11,634 nt of DNA, taken from JAWXBG01 sp044375415 (GTDB lineage: Bacteria > Bacteroidota > Bacteroidia > Flavobacteriales_D > Sanyastnellaceae). Of the stretch, positions 1-7,650 are shown in pieces (the first letter of the stretch is position 1; the number at the start of each line of letters is the position of its first letter). The position numbers were made by a program, and so were the translations under genes. The stretch spans positions 1 through 11,634 of the forward strand of contig JBILMS010000081.1 of NCBI GenBank assembly GCA_044375415.1. Direction: 5' to 3'. The notes beneath the pieces were generated by a model. It did not search any database, was not told the origin of the DNA, and saw only the letters and a program-made list of their open reading frames with translations.

Positions 1-847
1 CATGCATTTCATCTGCCCAGCGTATGATAGCAATCGCATCGCGCGAATAACACATCCGCATCCATCGTTGAAACTGCTCGAAGAACATGGCATTCGGGTC
101 GGTTGACTCTGAAAGTTGAACCGAGCGAAACCAATTTCCTTGTGTGTAATGGGCAATCTGATCGGCTTTAACCGGATCCACATTTCGATCGAGAAGGGCA
201 AGGCGAATTTGCTCATCACTTAACCTCGGAACTTGAATAACTTGAGTACGAGAAAGAATGGTAGCTAACATTTGTTCTGTGCTACTGGCCACCATAAAAA
301 ACAAGGTGTGATCAGGTGGTTCTTCAATAATCTTTAGGAGTTTATTTGCCGTATCATTTTTTATCATATCGGCCCCCCAAATAATCATGAACTTATAATC
401 TCCTTCGTAGGATCGAAGAGAAAGTTTTCGAATGATAGCTCCGGCTTCAGAAACAGGAATAATGAGTTGTTTGTTGTCGTTGGTCAACCGATTTCGCCAA
501 TCGTCCGCATCGAAATACGGATTTGTATTCACCGCCTCTCTCCATGGCTCGAGATAGTCGTCGGAAAAGGTTTGTTCTCTTCCGCCAATATTAAAATAAG
601 GAAACGAAAAATGCAGATCGGCGTGTTGCAATCCCGTTATTTTTCTGCATGACGCACATTGACCGCAAGAATCTTCCTCCGATCGATGCGTACACGAAAC
701 GTATTGTGCAAAGGCAAGTGCCAAAGGAAGAGCTCCGCTGCCTTCCGGACCCAGAAACAACAGCGCATGCGCCAAACGTCCTTCTTTAAAGGAGGAGCGA
801 AGACGACGTTTTAAGTCTTCTTGAGCTATGACATCCGCGAATCTCAT
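1..847 (-). CDS. holB: DNA polymerase III subunit delta' (clamp loader), C-terminal part cut by the window edge
   Basis: The frame is open from an ATG at 847 to base 1, giving about 282 residues with no stop, so the 3' end lies outside the window. The protein starts MRFADVIAQEDLKRRL and continues with AHALLFLGPEGSGALPLA (about residues 26-43). This is a degenerate P-loop without the GKT/GKS lysine, as is usual for delta', which does not hydrolyse ATP. Four cysteines at about 52, 61, 64 and 67 form the zinc module of clamp-loader AAA+ subunits. Further on come an NKLLKIIEEPP segment and an SRTQ motif at the position of the SRC arginine finger. In the family, delta' works with delta and DnaX to load the beta clamp on DNA in the cytoplasm. 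The gene begins 17 bases after the lpdA stop on the same strand, so co-transcription from the lpdA promoter is likely. The start is the first ATG after that stop. Confidence 0.9.
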   Translation of the reverse strand, partial: MRFADVIAQEDLKRRLRSSFKEGRLAHALLFLGPEGSGALPLALAFAQYVSCTHRSEEDSCGQCASCRKITGLQHADLHFSFPYFNIGGREQTFSDDYLEPWREAVNTNPYFDADDWRNRLTNDNKQLIIPVSEAGAIIRKLSLRSYEGDYKFMIIWGADMIKNDTANKLLKIIEEPPDHTLFFMVASSTEQMLATILSRTQVIQVPRLSDEQIRLALLDRNVDPVKADQIAHYTQGNWFRSVQLSESTDPNAMFFEQFQRWMRMCYSRDAIAIIRWADEMH

Positions 848-864
848 TTAGTGGTTAACGCCAA

Positions 865-2271
865 TCAAATATGAATAGCACGTTTATCGCTGGCATCTAG
901 TGCCGCTTCTTTAAACGATTCCGTAAAAGTGGGGTGTGCATGGGAGATACGCCCGATGTCTTCGGCAGAAGCTCTGAATTCCATGGCTACCACGGCTTCG
1001 GCAATCATGTCGGCACAACGAGGACCGATCATGTGAACACCTAAAATTTCATCGGTATCCTTGTGAGCGAGCACTTTTACAAGTCCATCGGTATCCATAC
1101 TAACGCGGGCACGACCGCTGGCTTTGAAAGGGAAACTACCCACTTTGTAGGGTGTTCCGGCTTCTTTTAATTGCTCTTCGGTGTAACCTACAGAAGCTAC
1201 TTCCGGCCAGGTATAAACCACACCCGGAATTAAGTTATAGTTGATGTGCGGTTTTTGACCGGCGATTTTTTCCGCTACAAAAGTTCCCTCTTCTTCGGCT
1301 TTGTGGGCGAGCATAGCGCCTTTGATAACATCGCCAATGGCCCAAATACCGGGAACATTCGTTTGCAAGTGAGCATCTACTTCTACACGTCCGCGCTCAT
1401 CTAGTTTTACGCCTGCTTTATCAAGCCCGAGATTTTCGGTGTAGGGTTTACGTCCTACAGCTACTAAACAGTAGTCGGCTTCGATGCTTATTTCTTCGCC
1501 TTTGGCATTATCGGCTTTTACCGTTACTTTTTTGCCTTTGGCTGTTACTTCTTTTACTTTATGCGAGAGGTAAAATTCGAAGTCCAGTTTTTTCAAACTC
1601 TTTTGCAGCTCTTTGCCCATCGTGCTATCCATGGTTGGGATAATGGAAGGCATAAATTCTACGACGCTTACTTTCGTTCCTAAACGGGCATAAACACTTC
1701 CCATTTCGAGACCGATAACACCACCCCCGATAACGACCATCGATTTTGGCACTTCATCCAATTTGAGAGCTTCGGTACTGGTGATGATTCGTTTTTTATC
1801 TACTTGTATAAAAGGCAAAGAGGCCGGTTTACTGCCGGTGGCTATGATGATATTTTTACCTTCCAATTCCGTCGTTTTTCCATCGGCATGTAAAACGCTT
1901 ACGGTTTTAGGACCGGTGAAAGAACCAAAACCGGTAAACACTTCGATTTTGTTTTTCTTCATCAGGTAATTGATACCTGCAACGGTTTGATCGACTACAT
2001 CTTGTTTGCGTTTCACCATTTGACCGAAGTCGACACCCGGCTTCGACTTGAGTACAATGCCATGCGTTTCGAATTGATGAACCGCTTGGTGATAATGTTC
2101 GCTGCTATCGAGCAAGGCTTTGGAGGGGATACAACCCACATTGAGGCAAGTTCCGCCGAGGCTGCTATATTTCTCAATCAGCGCGGTTTTCATGCCCAAT
2201 TGAGCACAGCGTATCGCCGCCACATATCCACCCGGCCCGGAGCCGATAATTACTACATCAAAAGAATTCAT
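865..2271 (-). CDS. lpdA: Dihydrolipoyl dehydrogenase (E3 component of 2-oxoacid dehydrogenase complexes)
   Basis: This is a full-length 468-residue flavoprotein disulfide reductase, the usual size for E3. Visible in order: the FAD-binding GSGPGG (residues 10-15), the redox-active disulfide Cys42-Cys47 in GGTCLNVGCIPSK, an ATG motif (144-146), the NAD-binding GGGVIG (182-187), a second FAD motif around AIGDV, and the C-terminal HAHPTFTE holding the catalytic His446 and Glu451. E3 reoxidises the dihydrolipoyl group of pyruvate and 2-oxoglutarate dehydrogenases and of the glycine cleavage system, reducing NAD+ in the cytoplasm. No genes for E1 or E2 are nearby, so here E3 is a stand-alone gene shared between complexes. 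A strong promoter lies just upstream, and the delta' gene follows after 17 bases. The ATG at 2271 gives the canonical N-terminus with FAD motif spacing as expected. No key residue is missing. Confidence 0.97.
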   Translation of the reverse strand: MNSFDVVIIGSGPGGYVAAIRCAQLGMKTALIEKYSSLGGTCLNVGCIPSKALLDSSEHYHQAVHQFETHGIVLKSKPGVDFGQMVKRKQDVVDQTVAGINYLMKKNKIEVFTGFGSFTGPKTVSVLHADGKTTELEGKNIIIATGSKPASLPFIQVDKKRIITSTEALKLDEVPKSMVVIGGGVIGLEMGSVYARLGTKVSVVEFMPSIIPTMDSTMGKELQKSLKKLDFEFYLSHKVKEVTAKGKKVTVKADNAKGEEISIEADYCLVAVGRKPYTENLGLDKAGVKLDERGRVEVDAHLQTNVPGIWAIGDVIKGAMLAHKAEEEGTFVAEKIAGQKPHINYNLIPGVVYTWPEVASVGYTEEQLKEAGTPYKVGSFPFKASGRARVSMDTDGLVKVLAHKDTDEILGVHMIGPRCADMIAEAVVAMEFRASAEDIGRISHAHPTFTESFKEAALDASDKRAIHI

Positions 2272-2289
2272 AAATCAAAATTGTGGGTG

Positions 2290-2318
2290 CAAAGATAGGG
2301 AAGGGGAATTGGACGCAA
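2290..2318 (-). promoter_or_regulatory. Bacteroidota-type promoter of lpdA
   Basis: On the minus strand TTG (2318-2316) is followed after 18 bases by TATCTTTG (2297-2290), an exact match to the TAnnTTTG -7 consensus of Bacteroidota with a -33 TTG. The -7 element ends 18 bases before the lpdA ATG, so the leader would be only about 10 bases. It probably also serves the delta' gene downstream. The promoter is inferred from sequence only. Confidence 0.75.
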
Positions 2319-2372
2319 TAGATGACCAACGGCCAGCTCGTTAGATCAGGATATGGGCTTCTGTTAGATAAC

Positions 2373-4694
2373 TTAGTCTCTTATCAGAGTAAGTTGATTA
2401 CTATATGATTTCGGAGAGTCCATACAAGGTAACCGATAGTTAAACGTATAGTAATATGTTCCTTCCGGTGCAAATTCACCATTTATTTTTCCATCCCATC
2501 CACGAATTTGCTCATCTGACTTAAACACTTGTTGCCCGTAGCGATTAAAGATTTGCAGGTCGAAAAGATTGTATACATCCGTATTTTGATCCAATGGTGT
2601 CGATGTAACTTCTTGTGGGTGTACAGGTCTAAAATATTTATTTAGAGAATCGATTCCGGGAGTAAATACATTGGGGTAGATCATCGGAGCATTAGGGTCT
2701 AAACCTATCTCCGTGAGTTGAATAGTTATTTGCTCGGCAGAAAATCCGGGACAGGGTTCATTTGTCGCAGTGAGAGAAATTGTATGCTCACCGGGACCAC
2801 CATACGTATATGCAAATGAGGATTCTTGAAGTATTGAACCATCGCCCATGTCCCATTGCAGCGACAGATCATTTTGACCCAACCAATGAACATTGACAGC
2901 ATACGGTTGATCACATAGTTCAGGTACGTGAACATCGTATATTAATTCAATATCCTGATTAGCCAAAATACTGAATAATGAAGTATCTGTCATTTCACAG
3001 GACGAACCTTCATTAATGGTGAGTTGAACCAAATAATCTCCTTCTTGAGAGTAATCGTATACGGGATTGTTTAAGAAACTGAAATCTAAGGATGATGTTA
3101 GATCTCCAAAGTCCCAGTGAAAAGAATCGGCTCCAGATGTAAGGGCGTCAAACGAAATTTCGTACCCGGGACATGGATCTATTAAATCGATGATCTCTAC
3201 AGAAGGATAGTTAGGGAGAACAAATTCAAATTCATAAATGGAGTTGCAATACCCGTTGTCTGCCGAAATAGAGGAAATGACAGTTTGGTTTGGATCAAAT
3301 AGGACAGAAATCGGTTCAAATGCTTGGCTGTTTTCGGGAGTCCCATTGGCAAAGGACCAGCTGATTTCTGTGTTCTCAGCGATAATTCCGTCGGGGACAA
3401 ATTCTACCAGCCATTGTCCATTGGCACATTCAGGATCATCAAGAGAAAAGCTCACATCAATCGGAGGGCTCACCACAACAGGTTGAATAAGTGTGTCGGC
3501 ACAAGACCCGGGTTGAGCGATGAGCGTGACTTCGTATTCACCGGCTTCCGGAAAGGAGGCAATTGGTATTTGCTGGGAGCTTGTATCAGCGGGACTATTA
3601 GGAATACCAAAATCCCACATAAAATCTGTAGAATAGAGGGATAAATTTTCGATCTCCAATTCTAAGCCACTACACTCGGGAACAGAAAAATTGGCTTCAA
3701 TATTTCCACAAGAGCGAACAAAAACGGTCATGTTGTACATAATGAAGTTAATCAATTCACCGTTTCGCCATTCATTTACTTTCAGACCAACGAGATAGGT
3801 ACCCTCTTCGGAAGGTAAACTAGTTATTTCGAAGGTGGACGGATCAATGTTGAAACCCGGACTACCCAAAATGGGGTTTTGATAGTCGTAACCATCTGCA
3901 TAAGTGACTAAAACAGAATTTGAAATTGGGTATGGAGGAGCAACTCCCTCAAGTACTCTATTGAGATGATATAACTCAACGCTTAACGAATCGTTTTCGG
4001 CATCAAAGAATTCTAATGTCCTCGAATTGATTTCGTTTAGGCATAAGTACATAATAGCAGGAGAAGAAAGTACAGGTGCAGAATTGATTTCAATGCGAGA
4101 TGGCGGAGGAATATACGTGTATTGTGTATACCATATAAGTTCGTCCATGGGCAGATTCTTGTATATATTATTTAGTTGATTAAACTGATACAATAAATAC
4201 AAGCCGGATTCAGGGATATTAAACTTGAAGTTCCGTTCAAGTAGGTATCTTCGGAATCCGACGGAGTCAATTGAAATTTTACAAGAATTGTATGCAGTAT
4301 CGAGCGCTGTCAATATTTCAGGAGCTTCGTTCGTACGAATCCATGGATGTAATTGTGGGATTAAACAAGAGTCATTCGCGTACACTAAACATGTGTCGAC
4401 GTCCATCATGTATAAACCGTCAATGTCATATAGAACTGGAAACCCCAGTGTATCATGGAAATATACTCCCCCTGAATTTGTCCAGGTTGTTGTGTCTCTG
4501 TGTTTTTCTATTATTAATGTGTAATCGTTGAGTCCATTATATCTATAAGAAACAAATCCACCTCGCACTTGAGTAACACCTACTTTGCAACACGAACAAA
4601 AAAGAAGCAGCAGAAATGAGAGCTTACAAGAATGTGAGAAAACCCAATTTTCCGCACAGTAAGTTTTTGGATTTTCGGGATGTTCATGTTTCAT
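2373..4694 (-). CDS. Secreted PKD-repeat protein with gliding-motility-type C-terminal (CHU_C / type B) sorting domain
   Basis: The protein has 773 residues from the ATG at 4694, or 783 from the in-frame ATG at 4724. Numbers below use the longer form. A hydrophobic stretch (LSFLLLLFCSCC, 35-46) acts as signal sequence. Residues 52-340 form a domain that starts RGGFVSYRYNGLNDYTL and ends with a GTYLVGLKVNEWRNGEL segment, as in many Bacteroidota exoproteins that begin with HIVGGE-type sequences. Four PKD-like modules follow (about 341-415, 420-490, 505-585, 590-670), with the cores MWDFG, SWSFA, HWDFG and QWDMGDG. The last 101 residues (683-783), with YPNVFTPG, FNRYGQQVF, WDGKINGE and GTYYYTF, are a CHU_C / TIGR04131-like domain recognised by the type IX secretion system. 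The product is therefore likely exported and surface-bound, perhaps in adhesion or degradation; no enzymatic domain is visible. The upstream dockerin lipoprotein remnant ends beside it. The start at 4694 is preferred because it shortens the unusually long region before the signal helix. Confidence 0.85.
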   Translation of the reverse strand: MKHEHPENPKTYCAENWVFSHSCKLSFLLLLFCSCCKVGVTQVRGGFVSYRYNGLNDYTLIIEKHRDTTTWTNSGGVYFHDTLGFPVLYDIDGLYMMDVDTCLVYANDSCLIPQLHPWIRTNEAPEILTALDTAYNSCKISIDSVGFRRYLLERNFKFNIPESGLYLLYQFNQLNNIYKNLPMDELIWYTQYTYIPPPSRIEINSAPVLSSPAIMYLCLNEINSRTLEFFDAENDSLSVELYHLNRVLEGVAPPYPISNSVLVTYADGYDYQNPILGSPGFNIDPSTFEITSLPSEEGTYLVGLKVNEWRNGELINFIMYNMTVFVRSCGNIEANFSVPECSGLELEIENLSLYSTDFMWDFGIPNSPADTSSQQIPIASFPEAGEYEVTLIAQPGSCADTLIQPVVVSPPIDVSFSLDDPECANGQWLVEFVPDGIIAENTEISWSFANGTPENSQAFEPISVLFDPNQTVISSISADNGYCNSIYEFEFVLPNYPSVEIIDLIDPCPGYEISFDALTSGADSFHWDFGDLTSSLDFSFLNNPVYDYSQEGDYLVQLTINEGSSCEMTDTSLFSILANQDIELIYDVHVPELCDQPYAVNVHWLGQNDLSLQWDMGDGSILQESSFAYTYGGPGEHTISLTATNEPCPGFSAEQITIQLTEIGLDPNAPMIYPNVFTPGIDSLNKYFRPVHPQEVTSTPLDQNTDVYNLFDLQIFNRYGQQVFKSDEQIRGWDGKINGEFAPEGTYYYTFNYRLPCMDSPKSYSNQLTLIRD

Positions 4695-4717
4695 GGTTAA
4701 CCTAAATTGCAAAAGGT

Positions 4718-5354
4718 CTAACATTCACAGTCTTCTGTGCATTCTGTGCCATAATAGGCAAAGAAAACAAGAGAATCTGTATTACCAACATAGCCGTCAC
4801 CGTTTATATCCCCACCTTCACAAGGGGTGACAGACGTCCCATAATTCCCTATGTGCATTAAGAGGTCGGCCGTTCCCACAACACTTAAGCAGTCCAAATT
4901 ATAGCAGTCCGCTATACAACAGGTTGTTTCAGTGCACGACCTATTTCCTGATGAGACGAATCCTTCAATATCTCTTGCGGCTTCGAACACAATAAGTTCG
5001 CCATTATCATTTTTAAACAATTTTGTATCCACAGTCAGACTTTCTTCGTTTCTTACAAATGTAATTTTTTCCGCATCAAATTATTTCTGATCTAAGGTAA
5101 ACCAGGAAAAATTTGGATCATTTAAATCCACAATAGGATACGATTTTTGGTTTATTTGAGTTACTTGGTCAATGGAGCGTTGACAACCTAGTAAAGAGAA
5201 AACGAAAAAACTTAGCCAAAAGAAAGAAGTAAAAGTCAAAACGGCATTCAGAGTGTTCCATTTTAGGGGACTCTTACCTTTAGATAGTGAGTTTAAAACC
5301 TGTGGACCTTCATTAGAGCCCAAGTTTGATGGGGGGGGGGGTAAAAGCTTTCAT
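4718..5354 (-). pseudogene. Dockerin-type lipoprotein gene interrupted by a C tract and an in-frame TAA
   Basis: One reading frame from 5323 to 4718 would encode about 200 residues but is cut by a TAA at 5083-5081. The upstream part has a hydrophobic helix ending in a lipobox (FVFSLLGCQRS), then YPIVDLNDPNFSWFTLDQK and the stop. The frame continues FDAEKITFVRNEE without another stop to the end. The downstream part carries two dockerin/EF-hand-like repeats: a poor one, DCYNLDCLSVVGTADLL, and a good one, GDINGDGYVGNTDSLVF, each followed by a YG pair, plus many cysteines. The upstream part has only a TTG start (5323). A better ATG at 5354-5352 is in a different frame because of an 11-C run. The two lesions suggest decay, though phase variation or sequence error is possible. 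Its TAG stop (4720-4718) overlaps the alternative ATG of the CHU_C gene, so both were probably one transcription unit. A separate GTG-started dockerin peptide at 5032 is less likely, as it would lack an export signal. Confidence 0.65.
5331..5341 (-). repeat. 11-base homopolymer (G on plus, C on minus) inside the 5' end of the dockerin lipoprotein gene
   Basis: Eleven consecutive G residues on the plus strand read as C on the coding strand. From the ATG at 5354 the tract gives MKAFTPPPPIKLGL and then a stop. With ten or thirteen C the same ATG would run into the lipoprotein frame (MKAFTPPPPSNLGSNEG...). The tract thus sits where slipped-strand pairing would turn the gene on or off. A sequencing or assembly error in the homopolymer cannot be excluded. 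Confidence 0.85.
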
Positions 5355-5590
5355 TGAAATTGAGTTTATAGGGTTTAATTAAGGAATACGAATCTCGAAA
5401 AACCAAGGAATTAAGTCAAGAAATTTAACATTTATTTTCCCCTCACCTCTCCTTCACCATTTCCCCTGATTCACTTCTCATGTTATTTTATCGAAGCTTT
5501 AAGCGAGTGGATGTGGATGATAATTGGATGGAACGAGAATGAGACTTATTCCTCAATATTTTGTTTATGAAATCCGATGAAGGCCCATAT
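5355..5590. other. Intergenic region between divergent genes, no gene recognised
   Basis: About 240 bases separate the minus-strand dockerin gene from the plus-strand promoter at 5591. The stretch is AT-rich. The only plus-strand open frame seen is a 20-codon one from the ATG at 5479, with no family resemblance, and I do not call it a gene. I found no convincing minus-strand -7 element for the dockerin gene and no strong hairpin. Confidence 0.5.
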
Positions 5591-5617
5591 TTGAAATCTT
5601 TCTCCTTCCGTACTTTG
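5591..5617 (+). promoter_or_regulatory. Bacteroidota-type promoter upstream of the small membrane protein gene
   Basis: TTG (5591-5593), 17 bases, then TACTTTG (5611-5617), a close variant of TAnnTTTG. The -7 element ends only five bases before the ATG at 5623, so transcription would start at or just beside the start codon and the message may be nearly leaderless. Confidence 0.55.
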
Positions 5618-5622
5618 CACTC

Positions 5623-6009
5623 ATGAAAAAACGCCTTAATCTGCTTTTACTTCTTTCGTCGTTTGTCGGTTATCTCGAGTGGGCGGGAGGACATCACGGT
5701 TTTTTGATTCAAATGGAGTATGGACTTTTGTTCGGCGATCAGCAAAGTGCAGAGAACTTTGCACACCCTATGATCATGATGCCTCTGGCGGGACAACTCA
5801 TTTTGATATACACCCTTTTCCAAAAGACACCTTCGCGTTTTTTAAGCATAGTCGGATTGGCGTGTCTGAGCGTTTTAATGCTCCTGTTGACCTTTATCGC
5901 CATTGCGGATACCAATTGGAGAATTGGGCTCTCGGTATTGCCTTTTTTGGTTATAGCCGTGATGGTTATTTGGGCTAACCGTAAAAAGCCGGTTTTGGAG
6001 AATAAGTGA
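5623..6009 (+). CDS. Small four-helix membrane protein of unknown function
   Basis: 128 residues beginning MKKRLNLLLLLSSFVGYLEW. Four hydrophobic segments are visible at about 6-20, 49-66, 72-95 and 101-118, with a basic C-terminal tail (NRKKP), so it should sit in the inner membrane. Between helices 1 and 2 is a soluble loop with a GGHHGF motif and a HP pair just before helix 2 that could bind a ligand, but this is speculation. Short proteins with a GYLEW...HP...GQL pattern are, from memory, widespread and uncharacterised in Bacteroidota; I do not recognise a function. It starts a run of three plus-strand genes with gaps of 35 and 20 bases. The start is set by the promoter five bases upstream and by the MKK N-terminus. 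Confidence 0.8.
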   Translation: MKKRLNLLLLLSSFVGYLEWAGGHHGFLIQMEYGLLFGDQQSAENFAHPMIMMPLAGQLILIYTLFQKTPSRFLSIVGLACLSVLMLLLTFIAIADTNWRIGLSVLPFLVIAVMVIWANRKKPVLENK

Positions 6010-6032
6010 GTGAGGATGGAATTACTTGGGTT

Positions 6033-6040
6033 TATCTTTG
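6033..6040 (+). promoter_or_regulatory. -7 element upstream of the DUF4258-like gene
   Basis: TATCTTTG is an exact TAnnTTTG match ending four bases before the ATG at 6045. I see no TTG at the proper -33 distance, so the promoter may be weak or may depend on read-through from the gene before it. Confidence 0.45.
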
Positions 6041-6044
6041 AGCC

Positions 6045-6428
6045 ATGACATTAAAGCGAAGAATAGTATTATTTGCGATCGGAATAGTGCTGGGTATAAT
6101 GGCGGTCGGCATGTTTTTTCCCGGATACAATTGGTTGGGGTGGCTGCCATCGAATGCCATAAAATCGAACATCAACAAATTCCCGATTGAGTGTGCGGAA
6201 AAGGCAAGTTGCAAATTGGCCTGTGTTCAAATGGATCAAAGCCGAACAGTGGAGATTATACGCGACGGCGAGGTTATTTACGACAAAAGCGAGACGAAGA
6301 CAAAACCTCGCAGGTATCATATAGAACTCGGTGCGGAGTATGTATATGTTACGCTGGAAGAAAAAAAGACGATAGTAGAAAATTATAGCAACGGATCTAC
6401 CACCGAACAGTGCGATTGTCCGAAATAA
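6045..6428 (+). CDS. Membrane-anchored small protein resembling DUF4258
   Basis: 127 residues. A positively charged start (MTLKRR) and one hydrophobic helix (about 7-25) anchor or export the protein, and the rest would lie in the periplasm. Cysteines at 50, 56 and 60 (ECAEKASCKLAC) and a closing CDC (123-125) frame a small domain with RDGEVIYDKSETK and a beta-rich YHIELGAEYVYVTLEE. This order (CKxxC near the start, GxVxxxxS in the middle, C-terminal CDC) fits the DUF4258 proteins of Bacteroidota as I remember them; a profile search would settle it. The function of that group is not known. The cysteines may form disulfides or hold a metal. The gene lies between the small membrane protein (35 bases before) and the M20 amidohydrolase (20 bases after), which could suggest co-expression but gives no clear role. 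Confidence 0.75.
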   Translation: MTLKRRIVLFAIGIVLGIMAVGMFFPGYNWLGWLPSNAIKSNINKFPIECAEKASCKLACVQMDQSRTVEIIRDGEVIYDKSETKTKPRRYHIELGAEYVYVTLEEKKTIVENYSNGSTTEQCDCPK

Positions 6429-6448
6429 AATAATATACTTGATATATC

Positions 6449-7630
6449 ATGATTCAGGAAATACATCAACTTTCATCAAAACATTTGGAAAGGGTTATTT
6501 CCATTCGTCGTCACATCCATAGGAACCCCGAATTATCCTTTAAGGAATACGAGACAGCAGCTTTTGTGAGTTCTATTCTCACGGAGAGTGGAATAGAGTT
6601 TACTCCGGGAGTTGCAGGCACCGGCATTGTGGCGACCATCAAAGGACGTGAAGCACATTCACGCACCATCGCCTTGCGAGCCGATATGGATGCACTGCCG
6701 ATTGTAGAACAAACGGGTGTGGAATATCAAAGTGTCAATCAAGGCGTGATGCATGCTTGTGGTCACGACGTACATACATCTTCGCTTTTGGGAGCAGCTA
6801 TGATCTTGCACGACCTACGCGAATACTGGAATGGAACAGTCAGGCTGATTTTTCAACCGGGAGAAGAAGTCTTGCCGGGTGGAGCGTCGTTGATGATTAA
6901 AGAAGGCATTTTTGAGACGATCAAACCACAGTCTATTTATGGTCAACACGTATTCCCGGAATTACCTGCCGGAACAGTGGGTTTTCGTCCGGGCAAATAC
7001 ATGGCATCTTGTGATGAGTTGTACTTGACGGTAAAAGGCAAAGGTGGTCACGGAGCTAAACCTGATAAAACCATAGATCCTGTATTGATAAGTGCACATT
7101 TGATCATTGCCTTGCAACAAGTGGTTTCTCGTTGGAGCAATCCGCAAATGCCGTCGGTTTTGTCGATTGGAAAAGTGGAGGCGAAGGGCGCTACGAATAT
7201 TATTCCGAATGAGGTGACCATGTTAGGAACGTTTCGAACGTTTGATGAAACATGGAGAGGCGAGGCACATACACGCATGAAAGAGTTGGCTTATGGTCTG
7301 GTAAAAAGCATGGGTGGTGAATTGGACTTCGACTTGGACATTGGATATCCGGTTTTGTTTAATGATGAAAAATTGACGATGGAAGCTCGAACATTGGCGG
7401 AAGAATTTTTAGGAAAAGACAAAGTGGTAGATCTCGACATGAGAACTACGGCCGAAGATTTCGCATATTACAGTCATCACATGCCCGCGTGTTTTTATCG
7501 ACTCGGAACAGCCGCGGCCGATGGTTCACATTCATATCCGGTACATAATTCGAAGTTCAATATTGATGAGTCTGCATTGCATACGGGTATGGGATTGATG
7601 GCGTATTTGGCGGTGAAAGGGTCTATTTGA
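6449..7630 (+). CDS. M20 family metallo-amidohydrolase (N-acyl-amino-acid / IAA-conjugate hydrolase type)
   Basis: 393 residues, full length for the M20D group, with no signal peptide, so cytoplasmic. Signatures in order: RRHIHRNPELSFKEYET (20-36), ALRADMDALP (75-84), HACGHDVHTSSLLGAA (102-117), FQPGEEVLPGGA (135-146), GQHVFPELPAG (165-175), KGGHGAKPD (198-206, dimerisation-domain His), TTAEDFAYY (333-341) and HNSKFNIDE (366-374). By comparison with plant and bacterial IAA-amino-acid hydrolases, Cys104, His106, Glu140, His167 and His366 would bind the two metal ions, with Glu139 as the likely catalytic base. Enzymes of this kind release an acyl group from N-acyl amino acids; the actual substrate cannot be read from sequence. 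A TATACTTG (6434-6441), one mismatch from the -7 consensus, lies seven bases before the ATG, so the gene may have its own promoter. All key residues are present. Confidence 0.93.
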   Translation: MIQEIHQLSSKHLERVISIRRHIHRNPELSFKEYETAAFVSSILTESGIEFTPGVAGTGIVATIKGREAHSRTIALRADMDALPIVEQTGVEYQSVNQGVMHACGHDVHTSSLLGAAMILHDLREYWNGTVRLIFQPGEEVLPGGASLMIKEGIFETIKPQSIYGQHVFPELPAGTVGFRPGKYMASCDELYLTVKGKGGHGAKPDKTIDPVLISAHLIIALQQVVSRWSNPQMPSVLSIGKVEAKGATNIIPNEVTMLGTFRTFDETWRGEAHTRMKELAYGLVKSMGGELDFDLDIGYPVLFNDEKLTMEARTLAEEFLGKDKVVDLDMRTTAEDFAYYSHHMPACFYRLGTAAADGSHSYPVHNSKFNIDESALHTGMGLMAYLAVKGSI

Positions 7631-7650
7631 TCTTTCTCCGATTGATGAGT

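Noticed and set aside
467..652. 61-codon plus-strand open frame
   Set aside because: It lies wholly inside the well-supported delta' gene on the other strand and resembles no protein family.
1987..2298. 103-codon plus-strand open frame
   Set aside because: It is antisense to the 5' half of lpdA, which is certain; its translation has no recognisable domain.
3238..3644. Two overlapping plus-strand frames of 82 and 106 codons
   Set aside because: Both are antisense to the PKD region of the CHU_C protein and are explained by its codon composition.
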